64,000 bases of DNA, taken from positions 1 through 64,000 of the forward strand of contig NZ_JADWYQ010000034.1 of assembly GCF_022414575.1 (NCBI RefSeq), in the 5' to 3' direction. The notes beneath the pieces are model-generated. The model did no database searches, was not told where the DNA came from, and saw only the letters and a list, made by a program, of their open reading frames with translations. This document shows, piece by piece, positions 28,411-38,486 of this stretch. The position numbers and the translations under genes were made by a program. Source of the DNA: Streptomyces sp. MUM 178J. Its GTDB lineage: Bacteria; Actinomycetota; Actinomycetes; Streptomycetales; Streptomycetaceae. The stretch's first letter is position 1. Every line of letters starts with the position of its first letter.

Positions 28411-29553
28411 CTAACGCCCGTTGAACGCGTCCTTCAGGCGTGAGAACAACCCCTGCTGCCCCGGCTGGAACTGCCCCGTCGGCCGCTCCTCACCCCGCAG
28501 CTTCGCCAGCTCCCGCAGCAGCCGCTCCTGCTCGGGGTCGAGCTTCGACGGGGTCTGGACCTCCACATGCACGATGAGGTCGCCGCGGCCTCCTCCGCGC
28601 AGATGGGTGACGCCTCGGCCGTGCAGCGGGATGGACTGGCCGGACTGGGTGCCCGGACGGATGTCGACCTCCTCCATCCCGTCCAGCGTCTCCAGCGGGC
28701 ACTTCGTGCCCAGCGCCGCCGCCGTCATCGGGATGGTCACCGTGCAGTGCAGATCGTCGCCGCGCCGCTGGAAGACGGGGTGCGGCAGCTCGTGGATCTC
28801 AACGTACAGATCACCTGCGGGCCCGCCGCCGGGACCGACCTCGCCCTCGCCCGCGAGCTGGATGCGGGTGCCGTTGTCGACGCCTGCCGGGATCTTGACG
28901 GTGAGCGTCCGGCGGGAGCGCACCCGGCCGTCGCCCGCGCACTCCGGGCACGGCGTCGGCACGACGGTGCCGAAGCCCTGGCACTGGGGGCACGGCCGCG
29001 AGGTCATGACCTGGCCCAGGAAGGACCGGGTGACCTGCGAGACCTCTCCACGGCCACGGCACATGTCGCATGTCTGCGCGGACGTGCCGGGCGCCGCGCC
29101 CTCACCGCTGCATGTCGTGCAGACGACGGCGGTGTCGACCTGGATGTCCTTGGTGGTGCCAAAGGCCGCCTCGGTGAGCTCGACCTCCAGGCGAATCATC
29201 GCGTCCTGCCCGCGCCGGGTGCGCGAGCGCGGCCCGCGCTGCGACGCGGTGCCGAAGAACGCATCCATGATGTCCGAGAAATTCCCGAACCCGCCCGCGC
29301 CGAAGCCGGCACCCGCGCCGCCACCGCCGCCCGCCTGGGACAGCGGGTCGCCGCCGAGGTCGTAGACCTGCTTCTTCTGCGGGTCCGACAGCACCTCGTA
29401 CGCCGCGTTGATCTCCTTGAAGCGCTCCTGCGTCTTCGGGTCCGGATTCACATCCGGATGGAGTTCGCGCGCGAGGCGGCGAAAGGCCTTCTTGATCTCG
29501 TCCTGCGATGCGTCGCGACGCACGCCGAGTACGGCGTAGTAGTCCGTGGCCAC
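28411..29553 (-). CDS. dnaJ: Chaperone DnaJ (second copy type, HrcA-linked)
   Basis: 380 residues; GTG start at 29553 immediately after the hrcA stop. J domain with HPD (ARELHPDVNP), a Gly/Ala-rich linker (QAGGGGGAGAGFGAGGFG), four zinc motifs (CTTCSGEGA, CDMCRGRGE, CPQCQGFGT, CPECAGDGR) and the C-terminal substrate-binding domains. Hsp40 co-chaperone of DnaK. Streptomyces carry one dnaJ in the dnaK operon and this second one behind hrcA; control here should be via HrcA/CIRCE. Confidence 0.96.
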   Translation of the reverse strand: MATDYYAVLGVRRDASQDEIKKAFRRLARELHPDVNPDPKTQERFKEINAAYEVLSDPQKKQVYDLGGDPLSQAGGGGGAGAGFGAGGFGNFSDIMDAFFGTASQRGPRSRTRRGQDAMIRLEVELTEAAFGTTKDIQVDTAVVCTTCSGEGAAPGTSAQTCDMCRGRGEVSQVTRSFLGQVMTSRPCPQCQGFGTVVPTPCPECAGDGRVRSRRTLTVKIPAGVDNGTRIQLAGEGEVGPGGGPAGDLYVEIHELPHPVFQRRGDDLHCTVTIPMTAAALGTKCPLETLDGMEEVDIRPGTQSGQSIPLHGRGVTHLRGGGRGDLIVHVEVQTPSKLDPEQERLLRELAKLRGEERPTGQFQPGQQGLFSRLKDAFNGR

Positions 29554-30570
29554 TTACGACTCCGCCAGGATCTGTCCGACGTAACGTGCCACTGCGCGTA
29601 CCGCTCCCATCGTTCCGGGGTAGTCCATGCGGGTCGGTCCGACCACGCCGAGTTTGGCAACTGCCTCGTCGCCCGAACCGTAGCCGACCGCGACCACGGA
29701 CGTGGAACTGAGCCCCTCGTGCTCGTTCTCATGGCCGATCCGCACGGTCACGCCGGAGTCCTTGGCCTCGCCGAACAGTTTGAGGAGCACGACCTGCTCC
29801 TCAAGCGCCTCCAGCACCGGCCGGATGGTCAGCGGGAAGTCATGCACGAAGCGGGTCAGATTGGCGGTGCCGCCGATCATCAGCCGCTCCTCGGTCTCCT
29901 CGACCAGGGTCTCCAGCAGGGTCGCGAGCACCGTGGAGACGGTGGCCCGGTCCTCCGTTTCGAACGAGTCGGGGAGGTCCTGCACCAGCTGCGGCACATC
30001 CGTGAAGCGCCGGCCCACGACACGGGCGTTGAGCCGGGCCCGAAGGTCCGCAAGCGAGGTCTCGCCGAACGGCGCGGGGCAGTCGACCATACGCTGTTCG
30101 ACCCGGCCGGTGTCCGTGATCAGCACGAGCATCAGCCGGGCAGGAGCAAGGGAGAGCAGTTCCACATGCCGGACCGTGGAACGGGTCAGCGAGGGGTACT
30201 GGACGACGGCGACCTGGCGGGTCAGCTGCGCCAGCAGCCGCACCGTGCGCCCGACGATGTCGTCGAGGTCGACGGCCCCGTCCAGGAAGTTCTGAATCGC
30301 CCGGCGCTCGGGGGAGGACAGCGGCTTGACGCCCGCCAGCCTGTCCACGAACAGCCGGTAGCCCTTGTCTGTCGGGATCCGCCCGGCGCTGGTGTGCGGC
30401 TGGGCGATGAAGCCCTCCTCCTCCAGCACCGCCATGTCATTGCGGACGGTCGCGGGCGAGACGCCGAGCCGGTGACGCTCAGTGAGCGCCTTGGACCCGA
30501 CGGGCTCCTCCGTGCCGACATAGTCCTGGACGATCGCGCGCAGCACTTCGAGTCTGCGTTCACTGAGCAC
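29554..30570 (-). CDS. hrcA: Heat-inducible transcription repressor HrcA
   Basis: 338 residues. GTG at 30570 chosen: GGAGG lies 8 nt upstream and the protein then begins [28 protein letters not shown], the winged-helix start. Continues [33 protein letters not shown], the signature of the family. The C-terminal part is the GAF-like domain. Represses its own operon with dnaJ (and probably groEL genes elsewhere) by binding CIRCE; a CIRCE-type inverted repeat lies 40 bp upstream. Confidence 0.97.
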   Translation of the reverse strand: MLSERRLEVLRAIVQDYVGTEEPVGSKALTERHRLGVSPATVRNDMAVLEEEGFIAQPHTSAGRIPTDKGYRLFVDRLAGVKPLSSPERRAIQNFLDGAVDLDDIVGRTVRLLAQLTRQVAVVQYPSLTRSTVRHVELLSLAPARLMLVLITDTGRVEQRMVDCPAPFGETSLADLRARLNARVVGRRFTDVPQLVQDLPDSFETEDRATVSTVLATLLETLVEETEERLMIGGTANLTRFVHDFPLTIRPVLEALEEQVVLLKLFGEAKDSGVTVRIGHENEHEGLSSTSVVAVGYGSGDEAVAKLGVVGPTRMDYPGTMGAVRAVARYVGQILAES

Positions 30571-30609
30571 TGCGCACACCTCCAGCTGTGGTCTCTCTCG
30601 GTTCCTTGC

Positions 30610-30636
30610 CTGGCACTCACTGCATCCGAGTGCCAG
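30610..30636. promoter_or_regulatory. CIRCE-type HrcA operator
   Basis: CTGGCACTC (30610-30618), a 9-nt spacer, then GAGTGCCAG (30628-30636): a perfect inverted repeat matching the consensus TTAGCACTC-N9-GAGTGCTAA except at the outer three positions. It lies 40 bp upstream of the hrcA start, positioned to autoregulate hrcA-dnaJ. Confidence 0.9.
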
Positions 30637-30738
30637 CCGTCCCCCGAGCCAGTGTACGGCCGTGGGGTGCGCCCCTAGCAAGGGCGGCCGACCACGCTAC
30701 CGCGAGCCGTCCCAGGTCGTTGCCAGTAGCGTCGCCGT

Positions 30739-31461
30739 ATGGACGTCAGTTGGGAAGACTTCGGCTGGGAGCGGCTGGCCGACGGGGTGGGCCGACGGCG
30801 GCTTCCGGTATGGGACGCGACCGTGGGGCTGGTGGCCGGCGGGGACGCCGTTCTGCTGTTCGACACAGGGTCCACGCTGCGTGAGGGGGTCGCGATCCGG
30901 GCCCAGGCCGAGGCCCTGACGGGCGGGCGCCGAGTGACGCATATCGCATTGAGCCATCCGCACTTCGACCATGTGCTGGGCACATCGGCCTTCTCCGGCG
31001 CCCATGTGTACGGGGCGGTCGGCGTCGACGCCCTGATGCGGCGGGAGCGGGACGCGATCCGCGCGGACGCGGTGCGGGAGGGGCTGGACGCGGCCGAGGC
31101 GGGCGAGTCCGTCGACCTGATGGTGCTTCCCCAGCACGGGGTGTTCGGCGAGCAGACGCTGGACCTCGGCGGCCGTCAGGTGCTGCTGGCCAATGTGGGG
31201 CCCGGCCACACCGGGCACGATCTGGCGCTGCTGGCGCCAGGCGACCCCGAGGTGGTGTTCTGCGGCGATCTCGTCGAGGAGTCGGGCGAGCCCCAGGCCG
31301 GCCCGGACGCCATCGCCTCACGCTGGCCCGCCGCCCTGGACCGGCTGCTGGCCCTGGGCGGGGACGACGCGATGTATGTGCCGGGGCACGGGGCGGTGGT
31401 CGACGCCGCGTTCGTACGGCGTCAGCGCGATGTGCTGGCGACACGCTTCGGCGTGTCGTAG
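30739..31461 (+). CDS. MBL-fold metallohydrolase
   Basis: 240 residues. Metallo-beta-lactamase motif SHPHFDHVLG (the canonical HxHxDH has Pro inside: H-P-H-F-D-H), with later ligands in VGPGHTGHDLALL, FCGDLVEESG and YVPGHGAVVD. No signal peptide, so a cytosolic hydrolase; the substrate is not apparent. Divergent from hrcA, so the CIRCE region also lies upstream of this gene (102 bp away). Followed by the DUF3097 gene 95 bp downstream. Confidence 0.88.
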   Translation: MDVSWEDFGWERLADGVGRRRLPVWDATVGLVAGGDAVLLFDTGSTLREGVAIRAQAEALTGGRRVTHIALSHPHFDHVLGTSAFSGAHVYGAVGVDALMRRERDAIRADAVREGLDAAEAGESVDLMVLPQHGVFGEQTLDLGGRQVLLANVGPGHTGHDLALLAPGDPEVVFCGDLVEESGEPQAGPDAIASRWPAALDRLLALGGDDAMYVPGHGAVVDAAFVRRQRDVLATRFGVS

Positions 31462-31556
31462 CGTCGGCCGAGTGCACGGCTGCGGCCGGGACCTGACGCC
31501 CCCTTGGACGCATCCCCGGGGCGACGGCCCCCGGACCCCCGGCAGAATGGCCCTCC

Positions 31557-32381
31557 ATGCGACCGCGACACTACAGCGCCGACCTGACAGCCCCCTGGAA
31601 GAAGTCCGCCCCGGCGCCCGAGGTGCCCGCGGAGCCGGATCTGGTGGTGGAGGAGGTCTCCACGGGCTTCTGCGGCGCGGTGATCCGCTGCGAGGCGGGG
31701 ACGGTCACTCTGGAGGACCGCTTCGGCAAGCACCGGGTCTTCCCACTCGCCCCACGCGGCTTCCTGCTGGAGGGCAAGGTCGTCACCCTGGTCCGCCCGG
31801 TCCGATCCTCCTCGCCCGCCCCGTCGCGCCCCGCACGCACCGCCTCCGGCTCCCTCGCGGTCCCGGGCGCACGGGCCCGCGTCGCCCGCGCCGGGCGCAT
31901 CTATGTGGAGGGCCGCCATGACGCGGAGCTGGTCGAGAAGGTGTGGGGCGACGATCTGCGCATCGAGGGCGTCGTCGTGGAGTACCTGGAGGGCGTCGAC
32001 GACCTCCCGGCGGTCGTCGCGGACTTCGCACCGGGGCCGGACGCCCGTCTGGGCGTCCTGGTCGACCACCTGGTCCCGGGTTCGAAGGAGTCCCGTATCG
32101 CGGCCCGGGTCACGGGCGACGGCGACGGCGACGTGCTCGTGGTGGGGCACCCGTACGTCGACGTCTGGCAGGCCGTGAAGCCCTCCTCGCTGGGCATCCC
32201 CGCCTGGCCGGCCGTCCCACGCGGCGAGGACTGGAAGACCGGCGTCTGCCGGGCTCTGGGCTGGCCCCTCGACACGGGCGCGGCCTGGCAGCGCATCCTG
32301 GGCTCCGTGCACTCCTACAAGGACCTGGAGCCGGCGCTGCTGGGCGCTGTGGAGCGGCTCATCGACCATGTGACGGCATGA
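31557..32381 (+). CDS. DUF3097 family protein
   Basis: 274 residues. Matches the actinobacterial DUF3097 family: HYSADLTAPWKK at the start, VVEEVSTGFCGAVIRCEAGTVTLEDRFGKHRVFPL, then RIYVEGRHDAELVEKVWGDDLR (a Toprim-like EGRHDAE segment), and DHLVPGSKESRIAAR. The Toprim-like motif suggests a nucleic-acid-related activity, but no function is known to me. On the plus strand after the MBL gene; convergent with hemW. Confidence 0.88.
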   Translation: MRPRHYSADLTAPWKKSAPAPEVPAEPDLVVEEVSTGFCGAVIRCEAGTVTLEDRFGKHRVFPLAPRGFLLEGKVVTLVRPVRSSSPAPSRPARTASGSLAVPGARARVARAGRIYVEGRHDAELVEKVWGDDLRIEGVVVEYLEGVDDLPAVVADFAPGPDARLGVLVDHLVPGSKESRIAARVTGDGDGDVLVVGHPYVDVWQAVKPSSLGIPAWPAVPRGEDWKTGVCRALGWPLDTGAAWQRILGSVHSYKDLEPALLGAVERLIDHVTA

Positions 32382-32396
32382 GCGTCCGGCCCGCCC

Positions 32397-33629
32397 TCAG
32401 TCCACCAGGTCCCTCACCACCGCGTCCGCGAGCAGCCGCCCCCGCAGCGTCAGCGCCGCCCGCCCCGCCTCGTACGGCCCGGGTTCGAGGAGCCCCTCGG
32501 ACAGGGCCCGTCCGGACGCCTCCAGGCCCGCCTTCCGCAGCAACTCCAGCGGCACGCCCTCCCGCAGCCGCAGCTCCAGCAGCACCCGCTCCACCCGGCG
32601 GTCCTCCGCCGACAGGAGCTCGCGGCCCGCGCCCGGGGAACGCCCCTGCGCCAGGGCGGCCGCGTACGCGCCCGGGTGCTTCACGTTCCACCACCGGACA
32701 CCGCCCACATGGCTGTGTGCGCCGGGACCCGCGCCCCACCAGTCCGCGCCGCGCCAGTAGAGCTCGTTGTGCAGGCAGCGGCCCGCCTGTGAGGCGGTCC
32801 AGTTCGACACCTCGTACCACTCGAAGCCGGCCGCGGACAGAGTCTCCTCGGCGATCAGATAACGGTCCGCGTGCACGTCGTCGTCGGTCATCGGGACCTC
32901 GCCGCGCCGGATGCGGCGGGCGAGCTGGGTGCCCTCCTCGACGATCAGCGCGTATGCCGACACATGGTCGGGGCCCGCGCCGACGGCGGCGTCGAGCGAG
33001 GCCCGCCAGTCGTCGTCGCTCTCCCCCGGCGTGCCGTAGATCAGGTCGAGGTTCACATGGTCGAAGCCGGCGGCCCGGGCCTCGGCCACGCAGGCCTCGG
33101 GACGTCCCGGGGTGTGCGTACGGTCGAGGATCTTCAGCACATGCCGCCGGGCGCTCTGCATGCCGAAGGAGATCCGGTTGAAGCCGCCTTCCCGCAGCTC
33201 CGCCAGATAGGCCGGATCCACGGACTCCGGGTTGGCCTCCGTGGTGACCTCAGCGTCGTCGGCGAGCCCGAACTCGTCCCGTACCGCGCCGAGCATGGCC
33301 ACCAGGTCGCCGGCGGCGAGCAGCGTGGGGGTGCCGCCGCCGACGAAGACGGTCCGCACGGGCCGCGGGTCGTCGCCGAGAACCTTGCGGGCGAGCCGGA
33401 CCTCGTCGGCGAGCGTGGCGGCGTAGTTGTCGCGGGAGGCGAGCACGCCGCCGCTGCCGCGCAGCTCGGTGGCGGTGTAGGTGTTGAAGTCGCAGTAGCC
33501 GCACCGGGTGGCGCAGTACGGCACATGGAGATAGAAGGCGAGCGGACGGTCGGCTGACGCGTCGAGCGCGGACGCGGGCAGGGAGCCGTCCTCCGGCACG
33601 GGTTCGCCGTCGGGCAGTACGGAAGGCAT
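32397..33629 (-). CDS. hemW: Heme chaperone HemW (radical SAM)
   Basis: 410 residues from ATG 33629 (ATG 33638 is in frame 3 codons earlier). Radical-SAM cluster motif CATRCGYCDFN (C-x3-C-x2-C), followed by FVGGGTPTLLAAGDL, ETNPES-like EANPESVDPAYL, and SFGMQSARRHVLKIL. Formerly annotated as oxygen-independent coproporphyrinogen oxidase HemN; this shorter type with the HemN_C domain (QGRSPGAGRELLSAEDRR...) is the haem-transfer chaperone HemW. Convergent with the DUF3097 gene, 15 bp apart. Confidence 0.93.
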   Translation of the reverse strand: MPSVLPDGEPVPEDGSLPASALDASADRPLAFYLHVPYCATRCGYCDFNTYTATELRGSGGVLASRDNYAATLADEVRLARKVLGDDPRPVRTVFVGGGTPTLLAAGDLVAMLGAVRDEFGLADDAEVTTEANPESVDPAYLAELREGGFNRISFGMQSARRHVLKILDRTHTPGRPEACVAEARAAGFDHVNLDLIYGTPGESDDDWRASLDAAVGAGPDHVSAYALIVEEGTQLARRIRRGEVPMTDDDVHADRYLIAEETLSAAGFEWYEVSNWTASQAGRCLHNELYWRGADWWGAGPGAHSHVGGVRWWNVKHPGAYAAALAQGRSPGAGRELLSAEDRRVERVLLELRLREGVPLELLRKAGLEASGRALSEGLLEPGPYEAGRAALTLRGRLLADAVVRDLVD

Positions 33630-33666
33630 GCCCTCCATTGTCCGTCACCGGCGGCGAACCCCTGCC

Positions 33667-33770
33667 GGGCGTCGCGCGCAGGCACCCGGCCCGGGCGTCG
33701 CGCGCAGGGGCCAGGGCCGAGCGTCGCGCGCAGGGGCCGGGCGTCGGACTCGGACGTCGCGCGCCGGGCC
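33667..33770. repeat. 26-bp-period imperfect tandem repeat
   Basis: GGGCGTCGCGCGCAGG at 33667-33682 is repeated exactly at 33693-33708 and with one change at 33719-33734. A further degenerate copy (GACGTCGCGCGCCGGG) starts near 33753. The period between the first three is 26 bp. It lies between the hemW start and the fadD15 stop. Confidence 0.7.
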
Positions 33771-33801
33771 GTGTGCGACGCGTCCGAGCCCGACGGCGCC
33801 C

Positions 33802-35691
33802 TCAGGCCTCGCGGGCGCCGTCGTACATCTCCTCGATGAGGTCCTTGTACTCACGCTCGACGACGGGCCGCTTGAGCTTGAGGCTGGGCGTCAGCTCGCC
33901 GTGCTCGATGTCCAGGTCGCGCGGCAGCAGCCGGAACTTCTTGATCGTCTGCCAGCGCTGAAGGCCTTCGTTGAGGCGCTGCACATAGCCGTCGACGAGC
34001 TGCTCCACCTCCTTGGATGCGACGACCTCGGCGTAGGACTTGCCGCCCAGGCCGTGCTCCTCGGCCCAGCCGAGGATGGTCGCCTCGTCGAGGGCGATCA
34101 GCGCGGTGCAGAAGTTCCGGTCCGCGCCGTGCACCAGGATGTTGGAGACGAACGGGCAGACCGCCTTGAACTGACCCTCGATCTCGGCGGGCGCCACGTA
34201 CTTGCCGCCGGACGTCTTGATCAGGTCCTTCTTCCGGTCGGTGATCCGCAGATAGCCGTCGGCGGACAGCTCCCCGATGTCGCCGGTGTGCAGCCAGCCG
34301 TCCGACTCGAGGACCTCGGCGGTCTTGTCGGACAGTCCGTGGTAGCCCTCCATGATTCCGGGGCCGCGGAGCAGGATCTCGCCGTCGTCCGCGATGCGCA
34401 CCTCGCAGCCGGGCAGCGGCTTGCCCACGGTGCCGGTGCGGTAGGCCTCGCCGGGGTTGACGAAGCTGGCGGCGCTGGACTCGGTGAGGCCGTAGCCCTC
34501 GAGGATGTGGATGCCCGCGCCGGAGAAGAAGTAGCCGATGTCGGGTGAGAGGGCCGCGGAGCCGGAGATGGCGGCGCGCAGCCGGCCGCCGAATGCCTCA
34601 CGGAGCTTGCTGTAGACCAGCACGTCGGCGATCTTGTGCTTGGCGCTCAGCCCGAAGGGGGCGGATGCCTTGCCGGTGCGGCGGTAGCTGTCCTGTGCGG
34701 CCTTGGCGTACTCGCGGGCGACGCCGGCCGCCCACTGGAAGATCTTGTACTTGGCCCCGCCGGCGGCGCGCGCCTTGGCGGCGACGCCGTTGTAGACCTT
34801 TTCGAAGATCCGCGGAACGGCCGCCATATAGGTGGGCTGCACGACCGGCAGATTCTCGATGATCTTGTCGACGCGGCCGTCGACGGCGGTGACATGGCCG
34901 ACCTCGATCTGCCCGGAGGTGAGCACCTTGCCGAAGACATGGGCGAGCGGCAGCCACAGGTACTGAACATCGTCCTTGAAGATCAGTCCGGTGGCGGCCA
35001 TGGCCTTGGCCATGTACGACCAGTTGTCATGGGGCAGCCGGACGCCCTTGGGTCGGCCCGTGGTGCCCGAGGTGTAGATCAGGGTCGCAAGCTGATCAGC
35101 GGTGATCGCCTCGATGCGCTCCTTGACCGCGCCCGGGTGCTTCTCGAGGTGCTGTGCGCCGCGCGCCTCCAGTTCGGCGAGGGAGAGCACCCAGCCGTCC
35201 GGGTCCGCGGGGTCGGCCTCCACCCCCTCGGTGTCGATGACCACGACATGGCTGAGGCCCGGCAGCTCGGCACGCTTCTCCCGCGCCTTGGCGAGCTGTG
35301 AGGCGTCCTCGGCGATCAGCATCCGGCTCTCGGAGTCGGCCAGGATGTACGCGGACTCCTCGGCGTTGGTCGACGGGTAGACGGTCGTGGTGGCCCCGCC
35401 CGCGCACATCACGCCCAGGTCGGCGAGGATCCACTCGACACGGGTGGAGGAGGCGAGAGCCACCCGCTCCTCGGGGCGCAGCCCCAGGTCGACAAGGCCT
35501 GCGGCGATGGCGTCGACGCGGTCGGCGGCCTGCCGCCAGCTCAACGACTTCCAGTCATCGGGGCCCTGACCGGAGGCGGGGGGCACCGGATAGCGATATG
35601 CCTCGCCGTCCGGCGTGGCCGCCACTCGCTCGGTGAAGAGCATCGCCACGGAGGGCGGTCGGTTCTCGATCAGAGTCTGGTTTTCGCTCAC
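33802..35691 (-). CDS. Long-chain fatty acid-CoA ligase, FadD15-like
   Basis: 629 residues; GTG start. ATP/AMP-binding signature LIYTSGTTGRPKGVRLPHDN, then GYGLTESSAASFVNPGEAYRTGTVG, GDIGELSADGYLRITDRKKDLIKTSGGKYVAP (the linker and Lys of ANL enzymes). Activates long-chain fatty acids for lipid synthesis or degradation; actinobacterial FadD15 homologues act in triacylglycerol metabolism. A terminator hairpin lies upstream (end of lepA transcript), so it has its own promoter. Confidence 0.92.
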   Translation of the reverse strand: MSENQTLIENRPPSVAMLFTERVAATPDGEAYRYPVPPASGQGPDDWKSLSWRQAADRVDAIAAGLVDLGLRPEERVALASSTRVEWILADLGVMCAGGATTTVYPSTNAEESAYILADSESRMLIAEDASQLAKAREKRAELPGLSHVVVIDTEGVEADPADPDGWVLSLAELEARGAQHLEKHPGAVKERIEAITADQLATLIYTSGTTGRPKGVRLPHDNWSYMAKAMAATGLIFKDDVQYLWLPLAHVFGKVLTSGQIEVGHVTAVDGRVDKIIENLPVVQPTYMAAVPRIFEKVYNGVAAKARAAGGAKYKIFQWAAGVAREYAKAAQDSYRRTGKASAPFGLSAKHKIADVLVYSKLREAFGGRLRAAISGSAALSPDIGYFFSGAGIHILEGYGLTESSAASFVNPGEAYRTGTVGKPLPGCEVRIADDGEILLRGPGIMEGYHGLSDKTAEVLESDGWLHTGDIGELSADGYLRITDRKKDLIKTSGGKYVAPAEIEGQFKAVCPFVSNILVHGADRNFCTALIALDEATILGWAEEHGLGGKSYAEVVASKEVEQLVDGYVQRLNEGLQRWQTIKKFRLLPRDLDIEHGELTPSLKLKRPVVEREYKDLIEEMYDGAREA

Positions 35692-35843
35692 GACGTCGTC
35701 CTCCGAGGCTGGCCTTCCCGGGCCTTTTTAACTGGCGAGTAACCATCGAGCCGTGATCAGAGTAGAACGGACGGGTCCGGCACGTAAGTCTCTTCGCACT
35801 GCCGCTTGATAACGAACACGGCGCGAACATGGCGCGAAAATGC

Positions 35844-35873
35844 ATCCGCCCCGGCCGTCCGGCCGGGGCGGAT
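35844..35873 (-). terminator. Terminator hairpin after lepA
   Basis: ATCCGCCCCGGCC at 35844-35856 pairs with GGCCGGGGCGGAT at 35861-35873 around a 4-nt loop. Between it and the lepA stop lies a pyrimidine-rich simple repeat (TGCCCTTGCCTC units, ~35903-35955). Confidence 0.7.
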
Positions 35874-35963
35874 CCTCTCACGCCGCTCCCGCGTCCCCCG
35901 CTTCGCGCCCTGCCTCTGCCCTTGCCTCTGCCCTTGCCTCTGCCTCTCGCCCTACTTCCTGCC

Positions 35964-37829
35964 CTACTTCTTGCCCTTGGCGCCTTCATCGCTGGAGAGG
36001 ACGGCGATGAAGGCCTCCTGCGGGACCTCCACGCTGCCGACCATCTTCATCCGCTTCTTGCCTTCCTTCTGCTTCTCCAGCAGCTTCCGCTTACGGGAGA
36101 TGTCACCGCCGTAGCACTTGGCGAGGACGTCCTTGCGGATGGCGCGGATGGTCTCGCGGGCGATCACGCGCGAGCCGATGGCCGCCTGGACCGGCACCTC
36201 GAACGCCTGCCGGGGGATCAGCTCCTTGAGCTTGGCGACCAGCCGTACGCCGTATGCGTACGCATGATCCTTGTGGGTGATCGCGGAGAACGCGTCGACC
36301 TTGTCGCCGTGCAGCAGGATGTCCACCTTGACCAGGCTGGACGCCTGCTCGCCGGTGGGCTCGTAGTCGAGGGAGGCGTAGCCGCGCGTCTTGGACTTCA
36401 GCTGGTCGAAGAAGTCGAAGACGATCTCGGCGAGGGGGAGGGTGTAGCGGATCTCCACCCGGTCCTCGGAGAGGTAGTCCATGCCCAGCAGAGTGCCGCG
36501 GCGCCCCTGGCAGAGCTCCATGATCGAGCCGATGAACTCGCTGGGGGCGAGGATGGTGGCCCGCACGACCGGCTCATGGACCTCGGCGATCTTCCCCTCG
36601 GGGAACTCGCTCGGGTTGGTGACCGTGTGCTCCGTCCCGTCCTCCATCACCACGCGGTAGACCACGTTGGGCGCGGTGGCGATCAGGTCGAGCCCGAACT
36701 CGCGCTCCAGGCGCTCGCGGATCACGTCCAGGTGCAGCAGGCCCAGGAAGCCCACACGGAAGCCGAAGCCCAGGGCGGCGGAGGTCTCGGGCTCGTAGAC
36801 CAGGGCAGCGTCGTTGAGCTGCAGCTTGTCGAGGGCCTCGCGCAGCTCCGGGTAGTCGGAGCCGTCCAGCGGATACAGGCCGGAGAACACCATGGGCTTG
36901 GGATCCTTGTAGCCGCCCAGCGGCTCCTCGGCGCCCTTGGTCTGCTGGGTGATCGTGTCGCCGACCTTCGACTGGCGGACGTCCTTCACACCCGTGATCA
37001 GATAGCCCACCTCGCCGACCCCGAGACCGTCGGCCGGGAGCATCTCGGGCGAATTGGTCCCGATCTCCAGCAGTTCGTGGGTGGCGCCGGTGGACATCAT
37101 CCGGATGCGCTCGCGCTTGCCGAGCTGACCGTCGACGACCCGGACGTAGGTCACGACGCCGCGGTACGAGTCATAGACCGAGTCGAAGATCATCGCGCGG
37201 GCGGGGGCGTCCTTCACGCCGACCGGGGCGGGGACCTCGCGGACGACGCGGTCGAGCAGAGCCTCGACTCCGAGGCCCGTCTTGGCCGACACCCTCAGCA
37301 CGTCCTCGGGCTCGCAGCCCACCAGGTTGGCCAACTCCTCCGAGAACTTCTCGGGCTGCGCGGCAGGCAGGTCGATCTTGTTCAGCACCGGGACGATCGC
37401 GAGGTCGTTCTCCATCGCCAGATAGAGGTTGGCGAGGGTCTGCGCCTCAATGCCCTGGGCGGCGTCGACCAGCAGGATCGTGCCCTCACAGGCGGCGAGG
37501 GAGCGCGACACCTCATAGGTGAAGTCGACGTGCCCCGGAGTGTCGATCATGTTGAGGATATGGGTCCTGCCCTCGTCCGGGCCCTCGGTGGGCGCCCAGG
37601 GCAGCCGCACGGCCTGGGACTTGATGGTGATGCCGCGTTCGCGCTCGATGTCCATGCGGTCGAGGTACTGGGCGCGCATCTGCCGCTGCTCGACCACTCC
37701 GGTCAGCTGGAGCATCCGGTCGGCAAGCGTCGACTTGCCGTGGTCGATGTGCGCGATAATGCAGAAGTTGCGGATCAGCGCCGGGTCGGTACGGCTCGGC
37801 TCGGGCACATTGCTGGGGATCGCGGGCAC
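35964..37829 (-). CDS. lepA: Elongation factor 4 (LepA)
   Basis: 621 residues; GTG start at 37829. Translational GTPase: G1 [14 protein letters not shown]2 [12 protein letters not shown]3 DTPGHVDF, G4 NKIDLP, plus the LepA-specific C-terminal domain ([17 protein letters not shown] segment [24 protein letters not shown]). Acts on stalled or misassembled ribosomes. Divergent from rpsT; the 216-bp gap holds both promoters. The C-terminus ends in a Lys-rich tail ([10 protein letters not shown]). Confidence 0.97.
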   Translation of the reverse strand: MPAIPSNVPEPSRTDPALIRNFCIIAHIDHGKSTLADRMLQLTGVVEQRQMRAQYLDRMDIERERGITIKSQAVRLPWAPTEGPDEGRTHILNMIDTPGHVDFTYEVSRSLAACEGTILLVDAAQGIEAQTLANLYLAMENDLAIVPVLNKIDLPAAQPEKFSEELANLVGCEPEDVLRVSAKTGLGVEALLDRVVREVPAPVGVKDAPARAMIFDSVYDSYRGVVTYVRVVDGQLGKRERIRMMSTGATHELLEIGTNSPEMLPADGLGVGEVGYLITGVKDVRQSKVGDTITQQTKGAEEPLGGYKDPKPMVFSGLYPLDGSDYPELREALDKLQLNDAALVYEPETSAALGFGFRVGFLGLLHLDVIRERLEREFGLDLIATAPNVVYRVVMEDGTEHTVTNPSEFPEGKIAEVHEPVVRATILAPSEFIGSIMELCQGRRGTLLGMDYLSEDRVEIRYTLPLAEIVFDFFDQLKSKTRGYASLDYEPTGEQASSLVKVDILLHGDKVDAFSAITHKDHAYAYGVRLVAKLKELIPRQAFEVPVQAAIGSRVIARETIRAIRKDVLAKCYGGDISRKRKLLEKQKEGKKRMKMVGSVEVPQEAFIAVLSSDEGAKGKK

Positions 37830-38045
37830 GCAGGGTCCTGATTCTCGAGACGCCGGGCGCGTCTGGCTCGGTCGATGGCTGAGGCTTACGTCTTCAGTCG
37901 ATACGTAGGCTCCATGGTCCCACGCGCACGGGAGTGTGCTCGGTTTGGGCCGCTCGATGAGCGACTGGTAGCCTGGGCAGCTGTGTCTCGCGCACCCTCT
38001 CGCGTGGGACGGTTAAGAGATCACCGAACCTGTAAAGGCTCTTTC

Positions 38046-38312
38046 GTGGCGAACATCAAGTCCCAGATCAAGCGGAACAAGACCAACGAGAAGGCGCGCC
38101 TGCGCAACAAGGCCGTCAAGTCCTCGGTCAAGACCGCGATCCGCCAGGCCCGCGAGGCCATCGCGGCGGGCGACGTCGAGAAGGCCACCGCGGCCGTCGC
38201 CGTGGCGTCGAAGAAGCTCGACAAGGCCGCCTCGAAGGGTGTCCTCCACAAGAACAACGCCGCCAACAAGAAGTCGGCGCTGGCCACCAAGGTCGCCACC
38301 CTCAAGGGCTGA
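38046..38312 (+). CDS. rpsT: 30S ribosomal protein S20
   Basis: 88 residues from GTG 38046 with AAAGG upstream; the longer frame is not conserved. Sequence [34 protein letters not shown] is diagnostic of bS20, with the Lys/Arg-rich helical hairpin that binds the 16S 5' domain. Adjacent to holA and lepA as in other actinobacteria. A strong hairpin terminator lies downstream. Confidence 0.98.
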   Translation: MANIKSQIKRNKTNEKARLRNKAVKSSVKTAIRQAREAIAAGDVEKATAAVAVASKKLDKAASKGVLHKNNAANKKSALATKVATLKG

Positions 38313-38437
38313 GCTCTTGATTGATCGCCGGTAGGGATCCGGCGGGCCCTCTCATCCGCCCCCTTCCCGGCTACTGCACTCTCCGCGCCGCACGCGGCCT
38401 GCGTTCGCCACGCGGGTGCGGCGCACCAGCTGAAAGC

Positions 38438-38486
38438 GAAGGCCCCGGCCTACCGCCCTTTCCCCAGGGCAGGCGCCGGGGCCTTC
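38438..38486 (+). terminator. Terminator hairpin after rpsT
   Basis: GAAGGCCCCGGC at 38438-38449 pairs perfectly with GCCGGGGCCTTC at 38475-38486. The loop contains a second small stem (GCCCT/AGGGC). Confidence 0.85.

Noticed and set aside
32397..33629. Coproporphyrinogen dehydrogenase HemN
   Set aside because: Length and CATRCGYC motif context fit HemW; the HemN-specific N-terminal extension is missing.
33667..33770. CRISPR array
   Set aside because: Repeat units of 16 bp with only ~10-bp spacers and decay along the array do not fit CRISPR; no cas genes nearby.
35829..37841. 670-residue plus-strand frame over lepA
   Set aside because: Antisense of lepA with no independent features.
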